Under the pieces are notes generated by a model. That model had not been told where the DNA came from. It ran no database searches and saw only the letters and a list, made by a program, of their open reading frames with translations. DNA of 54,918 bases from Paenibacillus sp. 1_12 (GTDB lineage: Bacteria > Bacillota > Bacilli > Paenibacillales > NBRC-103111): positions 1 through 54,918 of the forward strand of contig NZ_FOTE01000028.1 of NCBI RefSeq assembly GCF_900114475.1, in the 5' to 3' direction. A program made the translations under genes and the position numbers. Positions 9,796-18,157 of this stretch are shown in pieces; the first letter of the stretch is position 1, and every line of letters starts with the position of its first letter.

Positions 9796-9844
9796 GTATC
9801 AGCATAAAAGCCTCTTCTCTTTTGAGGATCTTGGGGGACATCAG

Positions 9845-10891
9845 TTGAAAAATTCCAATCAAACTTCTGATGCAGGCTTCGGCCTCTTCTTAGTGCCTAT
9901 CTTTATCTTTATTCTTTTAAGTCTATCTTTGATATTCAAGTATATTTTTAATAATTACCCGGAAAAGGTCATTTTTGGACCCCTATACTTTATTTTTGTA
10001 TCCATTAAGGTATTTGTATTGGAGGTTCCACTCGCTAATTTTACATTTAATATACTCTTTTTGATAGGAATACTATTGTACGCTTCTATGGTCATTCCGA
10101 GGATCCGGGCCATTTATGATGGGCTACCTGTCATGATCCCTTTTTTTCAAATGTGCTTTCTAATGCTTATAGCTTCTGTTTTCGGACTCGAATTTCTGAA
10201 CTCGTGGGCAGATAATCAGATGCTCTCGAAAGCAGGAGCTGTTTTATCTGCAATTATTACGTATGTCTTGATACGTCTTTTAATGTCCTATTGGTATTAT
10301 AAATTTCCAATCAGCTCAATGATCACTCGTGAGGATAAGCTACATAATCAGACAGTTTCCGCAGCTGCCACCTCTGCCAATACATTATTGCTGCCCAATG
10401 GAAGGATGCATAAAAACCTTGTCCTGTTTGCTCTGATCTTTCTTTTTTTTCTTTTTATTGCTTCTTGTAGAAATATCCCCACACCATTAGACAGCAATAA
10501 ACTTATGAAAGAGCAAATCAGCAGAGAACCAGCAGCTGGCACTAAATTATTCAACAACGAAGAGCACAATGGTATTCAAGCTAGAGATTTCGAATTTTCC
10601 GGCTTAACACGGGGTGTCTCAACAAGAATGTTAATATGGGACTTTAACTCCGAGGATCACGATATTGTGCAAATTCTGGTAGATGGAAAAATTATTCAAG
10701 ATTCACATGTACTGACCAATACGCCTGTAGCTTTCACTGTTCCCATTCCTGGTGTAATTACCATCAAGGGTATTCAAGATCAAGGAGGCGGACTCACGTA
10801 CGCAGTCAAGTTTCCGCAAACCAGATTCACTTGTTTTAACATCGTTGCTGTCAATGGTGTGAATACATACACCTTATCGCCTAAACCATAA
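9845..10891 (+). CDS. Polytopic membrane protein with shared C-terminal domain (copy 2)
   Basis: The 348-residue protein is a close paralogue of the preceding gene along its full length: same MKNSN start, same membrane topology, and a nearly identical end (AFTVPIPGVITIKGIQDQGG, NIVAVNGVNTYTL). The start is a TTG with GGGGGA upstream; it aligns exactly with the ATG of copy 1, which supports it. Divergence is highest in the loop before the last membrane segment (residues 165-190). A recent tandem duplication is likely. It may pair with copy 1 in one complex, with the AAA protein acting on it (inference). Confidence 0.8.
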   Translation: MKNSNQTSDAGFGLFLVPIFIFILLSLSLIFKYIFNNYPEKVIFGPLYFIFVSIKVFVLEVPLANFTFNILFLIGILLYASMVIPRIRAIYDGLPVMIPFFQMCFLMLIASVFGLEFLNSWADNQMLSKAGAVLSAIITYVLIRLLMSYWYYKFPISSMITREDKLHNQTVSAAATSANTLLLPNGRMHKNLVLFALIFLFFLFIASCRNIPTPLDSNKLMKEQISREPAAGTKLFNNEEHNGIQARDFEFSGLTRGVSTRMLIWDFNSEDHDIVQILVDGKIIQDSHVLTNTPVAFTVPIPGVITIKGIQDQGGGLTYAVKFPQTRFTCFNIVAVNGVNTYTLSPKP

Positions 10892-10939
10892 ATTCCCAGA
10901 ATAGCACATAGAGTTAAATTTGATTAGGAGGTTATTGCA

Positions 10940-11611
10940 ATGGACCCAAGAAGAAATGTTAGAAGTAAAGAGGCCCCTAAACCCGTTCAACAGAGAGCGG
11001 GTATCTCTTCACAAGCTCCACTAGTTCCACTTGAGGAAGAGTTATATAGTGAGGAACCTCTGGCACCAAGTAACCCAACTCCTGACCCAAGCCCTTCTGA
11101 GCCCAAGAAGCCCCCTAATAAATGGATGAATTCAATCCTGATCCTGCTTGGAGTAGGATTGCTTTTTCTTACTATCAATTATGCATTTAATGAAAGTACC
11201 CCAACCTTAGGAAGTAACGTGATTAATAAAGAGCAAATCGGCAGCCAGGTCGCGGCAGGTACTGTATTATTCAATAAAGAAGAAAATCCAGGACTTCAAG
11301 CTAAGGACTTCAAAGTCAATGAATTGCAGCAAGGTGGGTCTGCCAAATTGGTCATATGGGACTTTAACGTACAGGATTACGATGAAGTGCAGATTTTTGT
11401 CGATGGCAAGCCTATTCATAATTCCGTTGTATTGACCCATACACCTGCTGAATTCAGTGTCCCGGTACCTAGTGTAGTTACCATTAAAGGTACAAGTGAC
11501 AAAGGGGGCGGAATCACATATGCAGTTAAGTTTCTGCCCAATAATTTAACTTATTTTAACGTAGCCAATGTGAATGAAATCAATACATATACCTTGGTAC
11601 CAGGTCCTTAA
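10940..11611 (+). CDS. Single-span membrane protein with shared C-terminal domain (copy 3)
   Basis: The 223-residue protein has a proline- and charge-rich N-terminus (residues 1-55, with PSNPTPDPSPSEPKKPP), one membrane span at about 58-76 (ILILLGVGLLFLTINYAF) and the same C-terminal domain as the two upstream proteins (KEQIGSQVAAGTVLF, VQIFVDGKPIHNS, VVTIKGTSDKGGGITYAVKF). The polytopic part is replaced by a disordered cytoplasmic tail, so the shared domain is clearly a separate module. TAGGAGG precedes the ATG. It is the last gene of the four-gene block; no clear terminator hairpin follows. Confidence 0.8.
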   Translation: MDPRRNVRSKEAPKPVQQRAGISSQAPLVPLEEELYSEEPLAPSNPTPDPSPSEPKKPPNKWMNSILILLGVGLLFLTINYAFNESTPTLGSNVINKEQIGSQVAAGTVLFNKEENPGLQAKDFKVNELQQGGSAKLVIWDFNVQDYDEVQIFVDGKPIHNSVVLTHTPAEFSVPVPSVVTIKGTSDKGGGITYAVKFLPNNLTYFNVANVNEINTYTLVPGP

Positions 11612-11941
11612 ATCCGAAAAAGCTGCTCGAATTCGATTTGAAAATGAATCTGTGGTTGAAATAATTAAAGTCTTTCGGTGATTTAATGAGCTGGAGGGCT
11701 TTTGCCTATTTCCCTGCCCCATGTATTGCCGAGCAGCACATTATCCCAGTAGGAAAATGGTATGGCTCTCCAGATTAGCCTCATCCATCACATACAGAAC
11801 GTATTCATCACATCGCCATTGTCGGATGACAAGAAATTGATCCGATTAATCCCAATCTTTTCTCAAGAGACAAAAAAATAGGCATTCATTTATTTTTTTA
11901 AAGATTTAACTTACTAAACTGATGAAACATAGGATTCTTAT
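11612..11941. other. Intergenic stretch, no intact gene
   Basis: It holds no intact gene. On the minus strand near 11700-11830 one frame reads LIWRAIPFSYWDNVLLGNTWG between stops, which may be a small decayed piece of coding sequence that I cannot assign. No strong terminator is visible after the upstream gene. Confidence 0.4.
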
Positions 11942-12296
11942 CTATGTTCCACCCCCATCAAATCCTAAATTTTTGTCCCAAATGTTATCACTTACCCCAG
12001 ATCCTTCAATGATACTATGATTTATGTTCGGTTTGGAAGAATCATTAAAAACGTTGTAACCACTTCCGTTGGTATTACCCCAGACGATGCTGTTGCGTAT
12101 GTTGGGATTACTATTATTAGTGTTGTACATCCCACCTAAATTGCCGCTGATCGTCACATGCGTCAAGGTTGGGCTGCTAGACCCTCCGTTAAACATCCCG
12201 CCGCCATTTTCATGTTCGTCCCACCATTAGCATTCTCATCGGTGATCGTTACACCGTCCAGTATCGCACAGTAGACGAAAAAACAGGGCGCCGCTG
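11942..12296 (-). pseudogene. Right-handed beta-helix repeat protein fragment
   Basis: The minus strand encodes SSSPTLTHVTISGNLGGMYN and then SNPNIRNSIVWGNTNGSGYN. These are the short NxTISGN-GGMYN / NxIVWGN rungs of parallel beta-helix surface proteins. The preceding rung (AILDGVTITDENANGG) lies in another frame, so there is a frameshift near 12200, and no start or export signal is present. It is a piece of a much larger adhesin-like protein. Confidence 0.7.
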
Positions 12297-12323
12297 TAAC
12301 GGATGTCCTGATCTGTAATAACA

Positions 12324-12998
12324 TTAATGCAACTTTTTTAATTGATTACCTTCAATAATAGGATTAGAATAACCGTTTCTTGCTACCTCAATCATAGCTT
12401 TTCCCAATTGTTCAGATGTAATGACACTATTCAATCTCAATAGTAATGAATTGAAAGGCTTCATTATATCATAAATAAATTGGTACAGTTTTGTTTTTGA
12501 TTTCACACCATGTAGCGGAATGATTACACTTGGACGAAACATATAAGCCGCCTTAAATGGAAGATGCAATAAAGCATTCTCGGTTTTCCCCTTTACTCTT
12601 GCCCACATAGAGTGCCCTTTTTCTGAACTGTCTGTCCCACTACCTGATACATAAATAAATGTGATTTGAGGACTCAGTCTTAGTAAAGTTTTGGCAACTG
12701 ATAGCGTGATATCATACGTTATTCTTGTATATTCCTCCTCCTTCTTACCCGTAGAAGTTACTCCAAGGCAGAACAAGCAAGTATCAGATCCTGTTATTTT
12801 ATTTTCTATTGACGATAAATCAGCTAAATCATTAAGCTCAATTTCAATTAGCTTTTTATGTTTTTGACCTGTATGATTTCGACCAATCGTATGATTTCGA
12901 CCAATCGTAAGAATTTCCTGAACTTTTTCATCCAATAAACATTCCCGTAATGCACTTTGACCAACCATACCAGTAGCCCCAAATATTATAACCTTCAT
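12324..12998 (-). CDS. NAD(P)-binding Rossmann-fold protein (NmrA/YwnB-like)
   Basis: The 224-residue protein starts MKVIIFGATGMVGQSALREC, an atypical-SDR nucleotide-binding loop (GATGMVG). The middle has TFIYVSGSGTDSSEKG, where the expected catalytic region lies, and a conserved HLPFKAAYMFRPSVIIP stretch. This is the usual layout of small NAD(P)H-binding isomerase or quinone-reductase-like proteins of Bacilli. GGAGAG lies nine bases before the ATG. An 18-bp tandem duplication adds six residues (TIGRNH twice) after the second strand, in the loop that normally contacts the cofactor phosphate. Confidence 0.85.
   Translation of the reverse strand: MKVIIFGATGMVGQSALRECLLDEKVQEILTIGRNHTIGRNHTGQKHKKLIEIELNDLADLSSIENKITGSDTCLFCLGVTSTGKKEEEYTRITYDITLSVAKTLLRLSPQITFIYVSGSGTDSSEKGHSMWARVKGKTENALLHLPFKAAYMFRPSVIIPLHGVKSKTKLYQFIYDIMKPFNSLLLRLNSVITSEQLGKAMIEVARNGYSNPIIEGNQLKKLH
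12873..12908. repeat. In-frame 18-bp tandem duplication inside the Rossmann gene
   Basis: ATGATTTCGACCAATCGT occurs twice in direct succession with no mismatch. On the minus strand it encodes TIGRNH-TIGRNH, right after the second beta strand of the nucleotide-binding fold. Perfect identity suggests a recent slippage event. Confidence 0.9.
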
Positions 12999-13108
12999 TT
13001 ATTTAGCTCTCCAATCTTGTAAGAAAATCCGTTTTTCCTGTACGATAAGTTATATCGGTTTTTCTTCGTTAACCCCTCGCAACCTGATTCGATGGTCAAC
13101 CATCATTG

Positions 13109-13297
13109 CTAATTATCCATTGAGGGTTCGTCAGAAGCTCTGTCGCCATTGCCTAAATAAAACTAGATCAGGAAAGCGATGACGACCCATTTATAAAGGG
13201 AGAGATGAAGCTCCTGATGGATGCGATGATAGGCAATCGCGGTAGCAGAGCCAACGCTGATAGCACCAGAAAATGAAACGCTAGAATCAAGCTGTAC
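13109..13297 (-). pseudogene. C-terminal remnant of a membrane protein
   Basis: One minus frame reads SFSGAISVGSATAIAYHRIH, then LHLSLYKWVVIAFLI, a stop, and FYLGNGDRASDEPSMDN. It looks like the last membrane span and tail of a protein, with one nonsense codon and no start. I do not recognise the family. Confidence 0.35.
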
Positions 13298-13413
13298 CTA
13301 TGGTAAACTATCTTTTATCTTTACCATAAGCTAACTGTGTGTAAAATAATTGACGAGCATGCCAAATATGATTACAAGGATGTTTTCTATAGGTAAGTAA
13401 TCTAGAAAACTAT

Positions 13414-13599
13414 TTGAAATCGGAGTCAAAAGATGTAATTGTGGACAATCGGCGTTATGCCGCTTACAAATCAAATGCATTCCTAGTGCTGGCACTGATC
13501 AGTGTGGCTTGTGTTTTCATGAAGTCTATGATTGTGATTGCTGTCACGGGGGTTAATATGCTTGGGCACTTTATCGATGAAATATTTTTGAATCAGTGA
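13414..13599 (+). CDS. Possible small membrane protein
   Basis: A TTG opens 61 codons with a hydrophobic span at about residues 25-48 (FLVLALISVACVF and MIVIAVTGVNMLG). There is no convincing ribosome site. It could equally be a fragment of a larger gene. No family is recognised. Confidence 0.25.
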   Translation: MKSESKDVIVDNRRYAAYKSNAFLVLALISVACVFMKSMIVIAVTGVNMLGHFIDEIFLNQ

Positions 13600-13668
13600 T
13601 ATTTTGCTTTAATCGCAGAGGGTGAAATTCCATACATCTTCTTAAAAAAAGCTGAAAAGTGATCCGAA

Positions 13669-13707
13669 TTTCAAAACCGGAAGCAAAGGACGCATCCGGT
13701 TTTGAAA
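13669..13707. terminator. Perfect 12-bp inverted repeat downstream of the SDR gene
   Basis: TTTCAAAACCGG and CCGGTTTTGAAA are separated by 15 bases and lie 69 bp beyond the stop of the minus-strand SDR gene. There is no T-run directly after the stem, so it would be a weak terminator at best. The flanks carry a short direct repeat (AAAGCTGAAA). Confidence 0.45.
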
Positions 13708-13775
13708 AGCTGAAATGAGGTAACCATTCTTTTACCTTATCCAAGTGTATGTTGCGAAACCATTGAAAAATTGGT

Positions 13776-14630
13776 TCATTTGATGATTTCGTCGTAGTTA
13801 GTATCCGTAATCACGTCTAGCCACTCCTGAATTTCTTTCTGAAAAGCGTCAGTTTTTGCTCGGTATGCTGCTAGCGTATCATTCCCTAATGGCAAATGTA
13901 TTGGAGGATGTTCTGCATTGGCAACACGAAGAATAGCTTGGGCTAGCTTGACTGGATCTCCCGGCTGATGCTTGTTAAATTGTGCTGTTAAGGTTCTCAT
14001 CTTTCCTACAGTTTCCGCATAGTCCTCAATCTCCGTTTTCGATTGAGCCAGAGATGTGCCATCAAGGAAATTCGTACGGAAGAAACCCGGTTCAATCGCA
14101 GTTGCATGAACACCAAGCGGTGCAAGCTCTAGGGCTAAGGTTTCCGTAATTCCTTCTACAGCAAATTTTGTAGAACCATAAAGCCCCCAACCTTCAGTAC
14201 CGCTTAATCCACCGCCGGAAGACATATTGATAACATGCCCAGAACGCTGTTTTCTCATGTAAGGAAGGATGGCGCGCGTCACATTTAGTAGGCCAAATAC
14301 GTTGACCTCATATACCTGCCTGATTTCTTTATCGGTTGCCTCTTCAATTGCGCTAAGCAAGCCATAACCGGCATTATTGACTAAAACATCAATACGGCCG
14401 AAGGTTTCAATGGCTATACGGGCTGCATTCTTGGCCTGCCGTTCATCTGTTACATCCAAGCGGGTCAACAGCATATCATTAGCATTTCCTAGATTTCCGA
14501 TAGTAGACAGTTCTTGTATATTTCTTGAAGTAGCCACCACCTTGTTTCCAGATGCCAAAGCCGCTTTGGCTATCTCGAAGCCCAAACCTCGTGAAGCTCC
14601 AGTAATAAACCATACTTTTTGATCCGACAT
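13776..14630 (-). CDS. Classical SDR oxidoreductase
   Basis: The 284-residue protein has WFITGASRGLGFEIA (TGxxxGxG at residues 10-17), the NNAGYG motif near 87-92, INMSSGGG with the catalytic Ser, and YGSTKFAVEG with the catalytic Tyr and Lys. The C-terminal part (GVHATAIEPGFFRTNFLDG) is typical of the retinol-dehydrogenase-like group common in Bacilli. It should catalyse NAD(P)-linked alcohol/carbonyl interconversion in the cytosol; the substrate is unknown. GGAAGGA precedes the ATG by about nine bases. It is separate from the AKR/SDR pair to its right, with 380 bp of noncoding DNA between. Confidence 0.9.
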   Translation of the reverse strand: MSDQKVWFITGASRGLGFEIAKAALASGNKVVATSRNIQELSTIGNLGNANDMLLTRLDVTDERQAKNAARIAIETFGRIDVLVNNAGYGLLSAIEEATDKEIRQVYEVNVFGLLNVTRAILPYMRKQRSGHVINMSSGGGLSGTEGWGLYGSTKFAVEGITETLALELAPLGVHATAIEPGFFRTNFLDGTSLAQSKTEIEDYAETVGKMRTLTAQFNKHQPGDPVKLAQAILRVANAEHPPIHLPLGNDTLAAYRAKTDAFQKEIQEWLDVITDTNYDEIIK

Positions 14631-15009
14631 TCAAAACATTCCTTCCACTATAAGATAGTATTTTCTTCGCTTATCTCATTCATTCTTAGTATTTAAGCCA
14701 TTAACAATTATGAGACTGGTAATCAGATAATCCCTATTTTTCGAAGAAGTCCCAATGGGGAGCAAAGTTTGGATAAGCTTTTCTAATCCTTGGATGTAAT
14801 TATGATCGCACTTTGGATCTCCTCAAATCACCTTTGGTGATTACCCTCTCATGTCACACCGGGTCCTTGCCCTTATGGAATATATACCTCAGCGTCATCG
14901 TGCTTCAATTGTGTCTCTTGGCTTTTTCACTGAATGAATGATGGGAACGTTGTTGAGCATTGTTAAGCTGCTTCTTGTCTTGTATTGAATCCAGAGACTG
15001 GCTAATCGA
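14631..15009. other. Intergenic stretch with a small perfect hairpin
   Basis: No supported gene. A 17-bp perfect hairpin, AATCACC-TTT-GGTGATT, lies at 14826-14842 between the AKR stop and the SDR promoter region. The right part (14890-15009) shows no long open frame on its own. Confidence 0.4.
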
Positions 15010-16008
15010 TCATTGGTTGAGTTGTGACATACCGCCTTCGGAATAACGGTCACCCGTTGCGACTCCGACGGGGGCGACTTCGTCAAGCCTAGCCAACTCT
15101 TCCTTCGACAGAACGATATCCGCCGCAGCGATATTTTCCTCAAGATACTGGATTCGTTGGGTGCCAGGGATAGGGACGCCACCCTGTGCGATGGTCCAAG
15201 CCAATGCCAATTGAGAGGGCTTAACCCCCTTATCATTAGCGATGAGGCTGATCGCCTCGACGATACGCATGTTAGCCTCTAAGTTCTTTCCGCTTAACCG
15301 AGGGTCATAGTTACGGAAGTCGGTAGGGTCGAGCTGGTCGACCTTAAACTGACCGGTCAGGAACCCACGTCCTAGCGGTGAGTAAGGAACAAAACCAATG
15401 CCCAACTCGCGCACCGTCTCAAACACGCCGTTTGACTCCACACCGCGCTCGAACAGGGAGTACTCGGTCTGGACGGCAGTAATAGGGTGAACTGCGTGTG
15501 CTCGGCGGATTGTACCGGCTGCTGCCTCAGACAGACCGATGTGCCCAATCTTACCGTCAGTGACCAGTTTGCTCATCGCCGTGATTGTTTGCTCGATCGG
15601 TACCTTTGGATCGATGCGGTGAAGATAAACGAGGTCGATATAATCCGTCTTCAACCGGCGTAGTGACCCCTCGATTGCCCTGATGATGTTCTCTGGACTG
15701 CCATCTATGACAGCAGCGCCGTCTACGACTTTGGGCTTGCCGTCATCAGTGAAGCCGATTCCGACCTTGGTCGCGATGACTACACGGTCACGAATGCTTG
15801 CGAATGCGCGTCCAAGCAGTTCCTCGTTGTGTAAAGGACCATAAATCTCTGCTGTGTCGAAAAACGTGATACCGAGTTCGATTGCACGACGAAGCGTAGC
15901 CAAACTCTCCTCGTCGTTACTCGGGCCATACATTCTACTCATTCCCATGCAGCCCAAGCCTTCTACACTCACTTTTAAACCCTGTGTGCCTAATTCAACT
16001 GTTTTCAT
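15010..16008 (-). CDS. Aldo/keto reductase (YqkF/Tas-like)
   Basis: The 332-residue TIM-barrel oxidoreductase has all the family marks: GLGCMGMSRMYG near the start, FFDTAEIYG with the catalytic Asp and Tyr, VIATKVG with the Lys, and YIDLVYLHRIDP with the His. The NADPH-binding end reads IPIPGTQRIQYLEEN in slightly altered form. It reduces aldehydes or ketones with NADPH; the substrate is unknown. GGAGGGA lies upstream. It follows the SDR gene by 55 bp on the same strand, so the two are probably one operon under the TetR regulator. Confidence 0.93.
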   Translation of the reverse strand: MKTVELGTQGLKVSVEGLGCMGMSRMYGPSNDEESLATLRRAIELGITFFDTAEIYGPLHNEELLGRAFASIRDRVVIATKVGIGFTDDGKPKVVDGAAVIDGSPENIIRAIEGSLRRLKTDYIDLVYLHRIDPKVPIEQTITAMSKLVTDGKIGHIGLSEAAAGTIRRAHAVHPITAVQTEYSLFERGVESNGVFETVRELGIGFVPYSPLGRGFLTGQFKVDQLDPTDFRNYDPRLSGKNLEANMRIVEAISLIANDKGVKPSQLALAWTIAQGGVPIPGTQRIQYLEENIAAADIVLSKEELARLDEVAPVGVATGDRYSEGGMSQLNQ

Positions 16009-16063
16009 TTAAATCTCCCTCCATCTCATCAAGTTAATTATTATTTTGTTCTATTCCCATGAG

Positions 16064-17047
16064 TCAATTCTGACTCTGAGGAATTGTTCCATGAGGAATG
16101 TGAAGAAGATCTTCACTGATCGTCCAAAGCCTTTCGGCCGACACCGGGTCTATGGCCCACGAACGGACTCCACGTTGCATCTGGCTGTCTGCCGATACGA
16201 CCTCGGCGACATCGCCCTCTTCGCAATAGACGCCTCCCTTACCGTTCAGCATCAAACTGACTGCGCACCATACGGATGTGGCGGCGCCTTGTTCGGCGGT
16301 TTTGAAGCCTCCGGAAGACGTATAGGTGCCGTCTTCGTTCCGTCTTAAGCCCCAACCAACTAAATCCTCATCGCTCAAGTGTCGGGCCAAACCCGACAGG
16401 ATAGCGCCGGGATGAACAGCAAAAGCGCGTATTCCGTGCTCTCGTCCTCGTTTATCGAGCTCAATGGCAAACAACGAGCATGCGGTTTTCGACTGGCCGT
16501 AGGAAATAACCTTGTCGTACGGCCTTCTAGTGAAATGCAGATCGTCCAAATCGATCGGTCCTGTCATATGGCCGATCGACGAAAGAGCGACGACCCGAGC
16601 ATTCCCAGATCGCTTTAACGCTTCCCATAAACCTACCGTCAGTTGAAAATGCCCTAGGTAGTTCGTCGCCAAATGCGTATCGAATCCCCGCTCATCTTTA
16701 ATCGTCGGAGGGAAGCAAACGCCGGCGTTCAAAATCAAAAGGTCGAGCGCACGATTGTAACTCCGGAAGATGGCGGTGAACTCGTCAATCGAGGCGTTAT
16801 CCGCAAGATCGAGCCGCATTACCTCGACATTTTTCAACGATGCGAGCACTTCTTGCGCTTTATTGACATCACGGGTGCCGACAATAACGGTTGCGCCGGC
16901 AAGTGCGCGCGTTGTTTCCAGCCCGATGCCTCCATGTCCGCCTGTGACGATTGCCACTTTTCCACTGAGGTCTAGTCCAGCCAGCACCTCTTGTGCTGTC
17001 GTTTCGGGTCCGAATCCTGACTGTAACGGTTTTTGTTCGATCATCAT
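16064..17047 (-). CDS. SDR oxidoreductase (retinol-dehydrogenase-like)
   Basis: I place the start at the ATG giving MMIEQKPLQSGFGPETTAQE because AAGGAG lies 10 bases upstream; a longer frame exists but would overlap the operator. The 327-residue protein has VAIVTGGHGGIGLETTRAL (TGxxxGxG), LILNAGV, VVALSSIGH with Ser, and YGQSKTACSL with Tyr and Lys. The length and the inserted tail fit the broad group annotated as protochlorophyllide-reductase-like or WW-domain-oxidoreductase-like SDRs. It is divergent from a TetR gene across 108 bp holding an inverted repeat, and upstream of the AKR gene. Confidence 0.9.
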   Translation of the reverse strand: MMIEQKPLQSGFGPETTAQEVLAGLDLSGKVAIVTGGHGGIGLETTRALAGATVIVGTRDVNKAQEVLASLKNVEVMRLDLADNASIDEFTAIFRSYNRALDLLILNAGVCFPPTIKDERGFDTHLATNYLGHFQLTVGLWEALKRSGNARVVALSSIGHMTGPIDLDDLHFTRRPYDKVISYGQSKTACSLFAIELDKRGREHGIRAFAVHPGAILSGLARHLSDEDLVGWGLRRNEDGTYTSSGGFKTAEQGAATSVWCAVSLMLNGKGGVYCEEGDVAEVVSADSQMQRGVRSWAIDPVSAERLWTISEDLLHIPHGTIPQSQN

Positions 17048-17076
17048 ATGTTGTTTGCTCCTTTGATTTTTTAAAT

Positions 17077-17104
17077 AATAGACAAAAAACATATTATGTC
17101 TATT
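17077..17104. promoter_or_regulatory. Candidate TetR operator
   Basis: AATAGACA and TGTCTATT form perfect 8-bp arms 12 bases apart, between the divergent SDR and TetR genes. Position and symmetry fit a TetR-dimer site controlling both promoters. The assignment is inference. Confidence 0.55.
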
Positions 17105-17155
17105 TGTACATACTATACGATTGGACAAAGCTTGTAAAGTGTATAAAATAGAGAT

Positions 17156-17707
17156 ATGGAAAATAAAAAGAAACTTGATATTGTTGCGAAAGCTTTAGAG
17201 GTTTTCTTCAAGTACGGTTACAAGCGGGTATCGATGAACGATATTGCGGAGGCCGTTGGCATTTCACGCGCAGGTCTCTATTTATACTTTAAGAGTAAGG
17301 AGGAAATATTTAACGCCGCGATTGTTCACTACGGCGACATTCTCATAGAGGAGATAAAGAATGGGCTGTTGTCCGATAAAACAACGGAAGATAAAATTTT
17401 ATATACCCTCGAAGTATGGGCGATCCGTAATTTCGACGATTCGCTACACTCGCCGGAATATAAGGAAATAACGGACAGCTCATACCAGTTCGCCCGGGAG
17501 GCGCTCGAGACGAGCTACGGAAAATTGGAAACCTTGCTGGCAGCCTTACTGCAAATGCACCCTACCGCTGCAAACGATATTCATCCAGCGAGATTGGCAC
17601 ATCTGGTAATAGGTGCACTGCGCGGCTATAAAACGACTGCCAAGAGCTCGAGCGAGCTTCGCGATATGCTTCAGGACTTGCTCCAAATCATTTATGCTAA
17701 TCAATAG
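17156..17707 (+). CDS. TetR-family regulator
   Basis: In this 183-residue protein residues 8-55 form the TetR N-terminal helix-turn-helix (IVAKALEVFFKYGYKRVSMN, DIAEAVGISRAGLYLYFKSK). The rest is the variable helical ligand domain. It is divergent from the SDR/AKR operon and separated from it by a palindrome, so it is probably its repressor and regulates itself. The ligand is likely a substrate of the reductases or a toxic carbonyl (inference). Confidence 0.9.
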   Translation: MENKKKLDIVAKALEVFFKYGYKRVSMNDIAEAVGISRAGLYLYFKSKEEIFNAAIVHYGDILIEEIKNGLLSDKTTEDKILYTLEVWAIRNFDDSLHSPEYKEITDSSYQFAREALETSYGKLETLLAALLQMHPTAANDIHPARLAHLVIGALRGYKTTAKSSSELRDMLQDLLQIIYANQ

Positions 17708-17823
17708 AAGTCCACACCATTAAAACTGCGCAGCTACAGCCGAAGAGGCCTCCCGTGATCCGTTGGGAAGCCGCATAAGGCAACTGGTCAATATAATTCC
17801 CCTTTGAGAAAAAGTAATAAAAA

Positions 17824-17871
17824 AGGAAACACTTCTCCCAGCCAATAATTGGCACATGAGAGGTGCTTCCT
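17824..17871 (-). terminator. Large hairpin with T-run on the minus strand
   Basis: GGAAACACTTCTC and GAGAGGTGCTTCC pair with two mismatches, enclosing a second palindrome, CCAATAATTGG. On the minus strand the stem is followed by CCTTTTTTATT. A second hairpin (AGCGGTTGCCTC with GAGATAACCGCT) lies at 17880-17912. Together they probably end transcription coming from the carboxypeptidase gene. Confidence 0.55.
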
Positions 17872-18004
17872 CCGGTTATAGCGGTTGCCTCTTTATGATG
17901 GAGATAACCGCTTATTTAGTTAGGTCGTTTACTTTTAATAACATTAAACTAGTCCCATTAATCATGAGTATCTATTTGTAATGACACAAGTCGTTAATGA
18001 CAAG

Positions 18005-18139
18005 TTATACTGGTAAGCATTTCTCCACCAGAAACCGATCCTTCAAAAGGTCATAGAGACGAATTGGCTCAAACAATACCTGTTCATCTGCGGGCAATAC
18101 GATATCACGACTGCACTTAAAACAATACTTTATTTGCAA
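18005..18139 (-). CDS. Possible 44-residue CxxC protein or fragment
   Basis: A TTG opens MQIKYCFKCSRDIVLPADEQ, continuing with VLFEPIRLYDLLKDRFLVEK to the stop. The CFKC pair and regular composition look like real coding sequence, perhaps a small zinc-ribbon protein or the end of one. There is no ribosome site, and it begins 19 bp after the carboxypeptidase stop. No family recognised. Confidence 0.3.
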   Translation of the reverse strand: MQIKYCFKCSRDIVLPADEQVLFEPIRLYDLLKDRFLVEKCLPV

Positions 18140-18157
18140 TTTTCAAATTCGTTGAAC

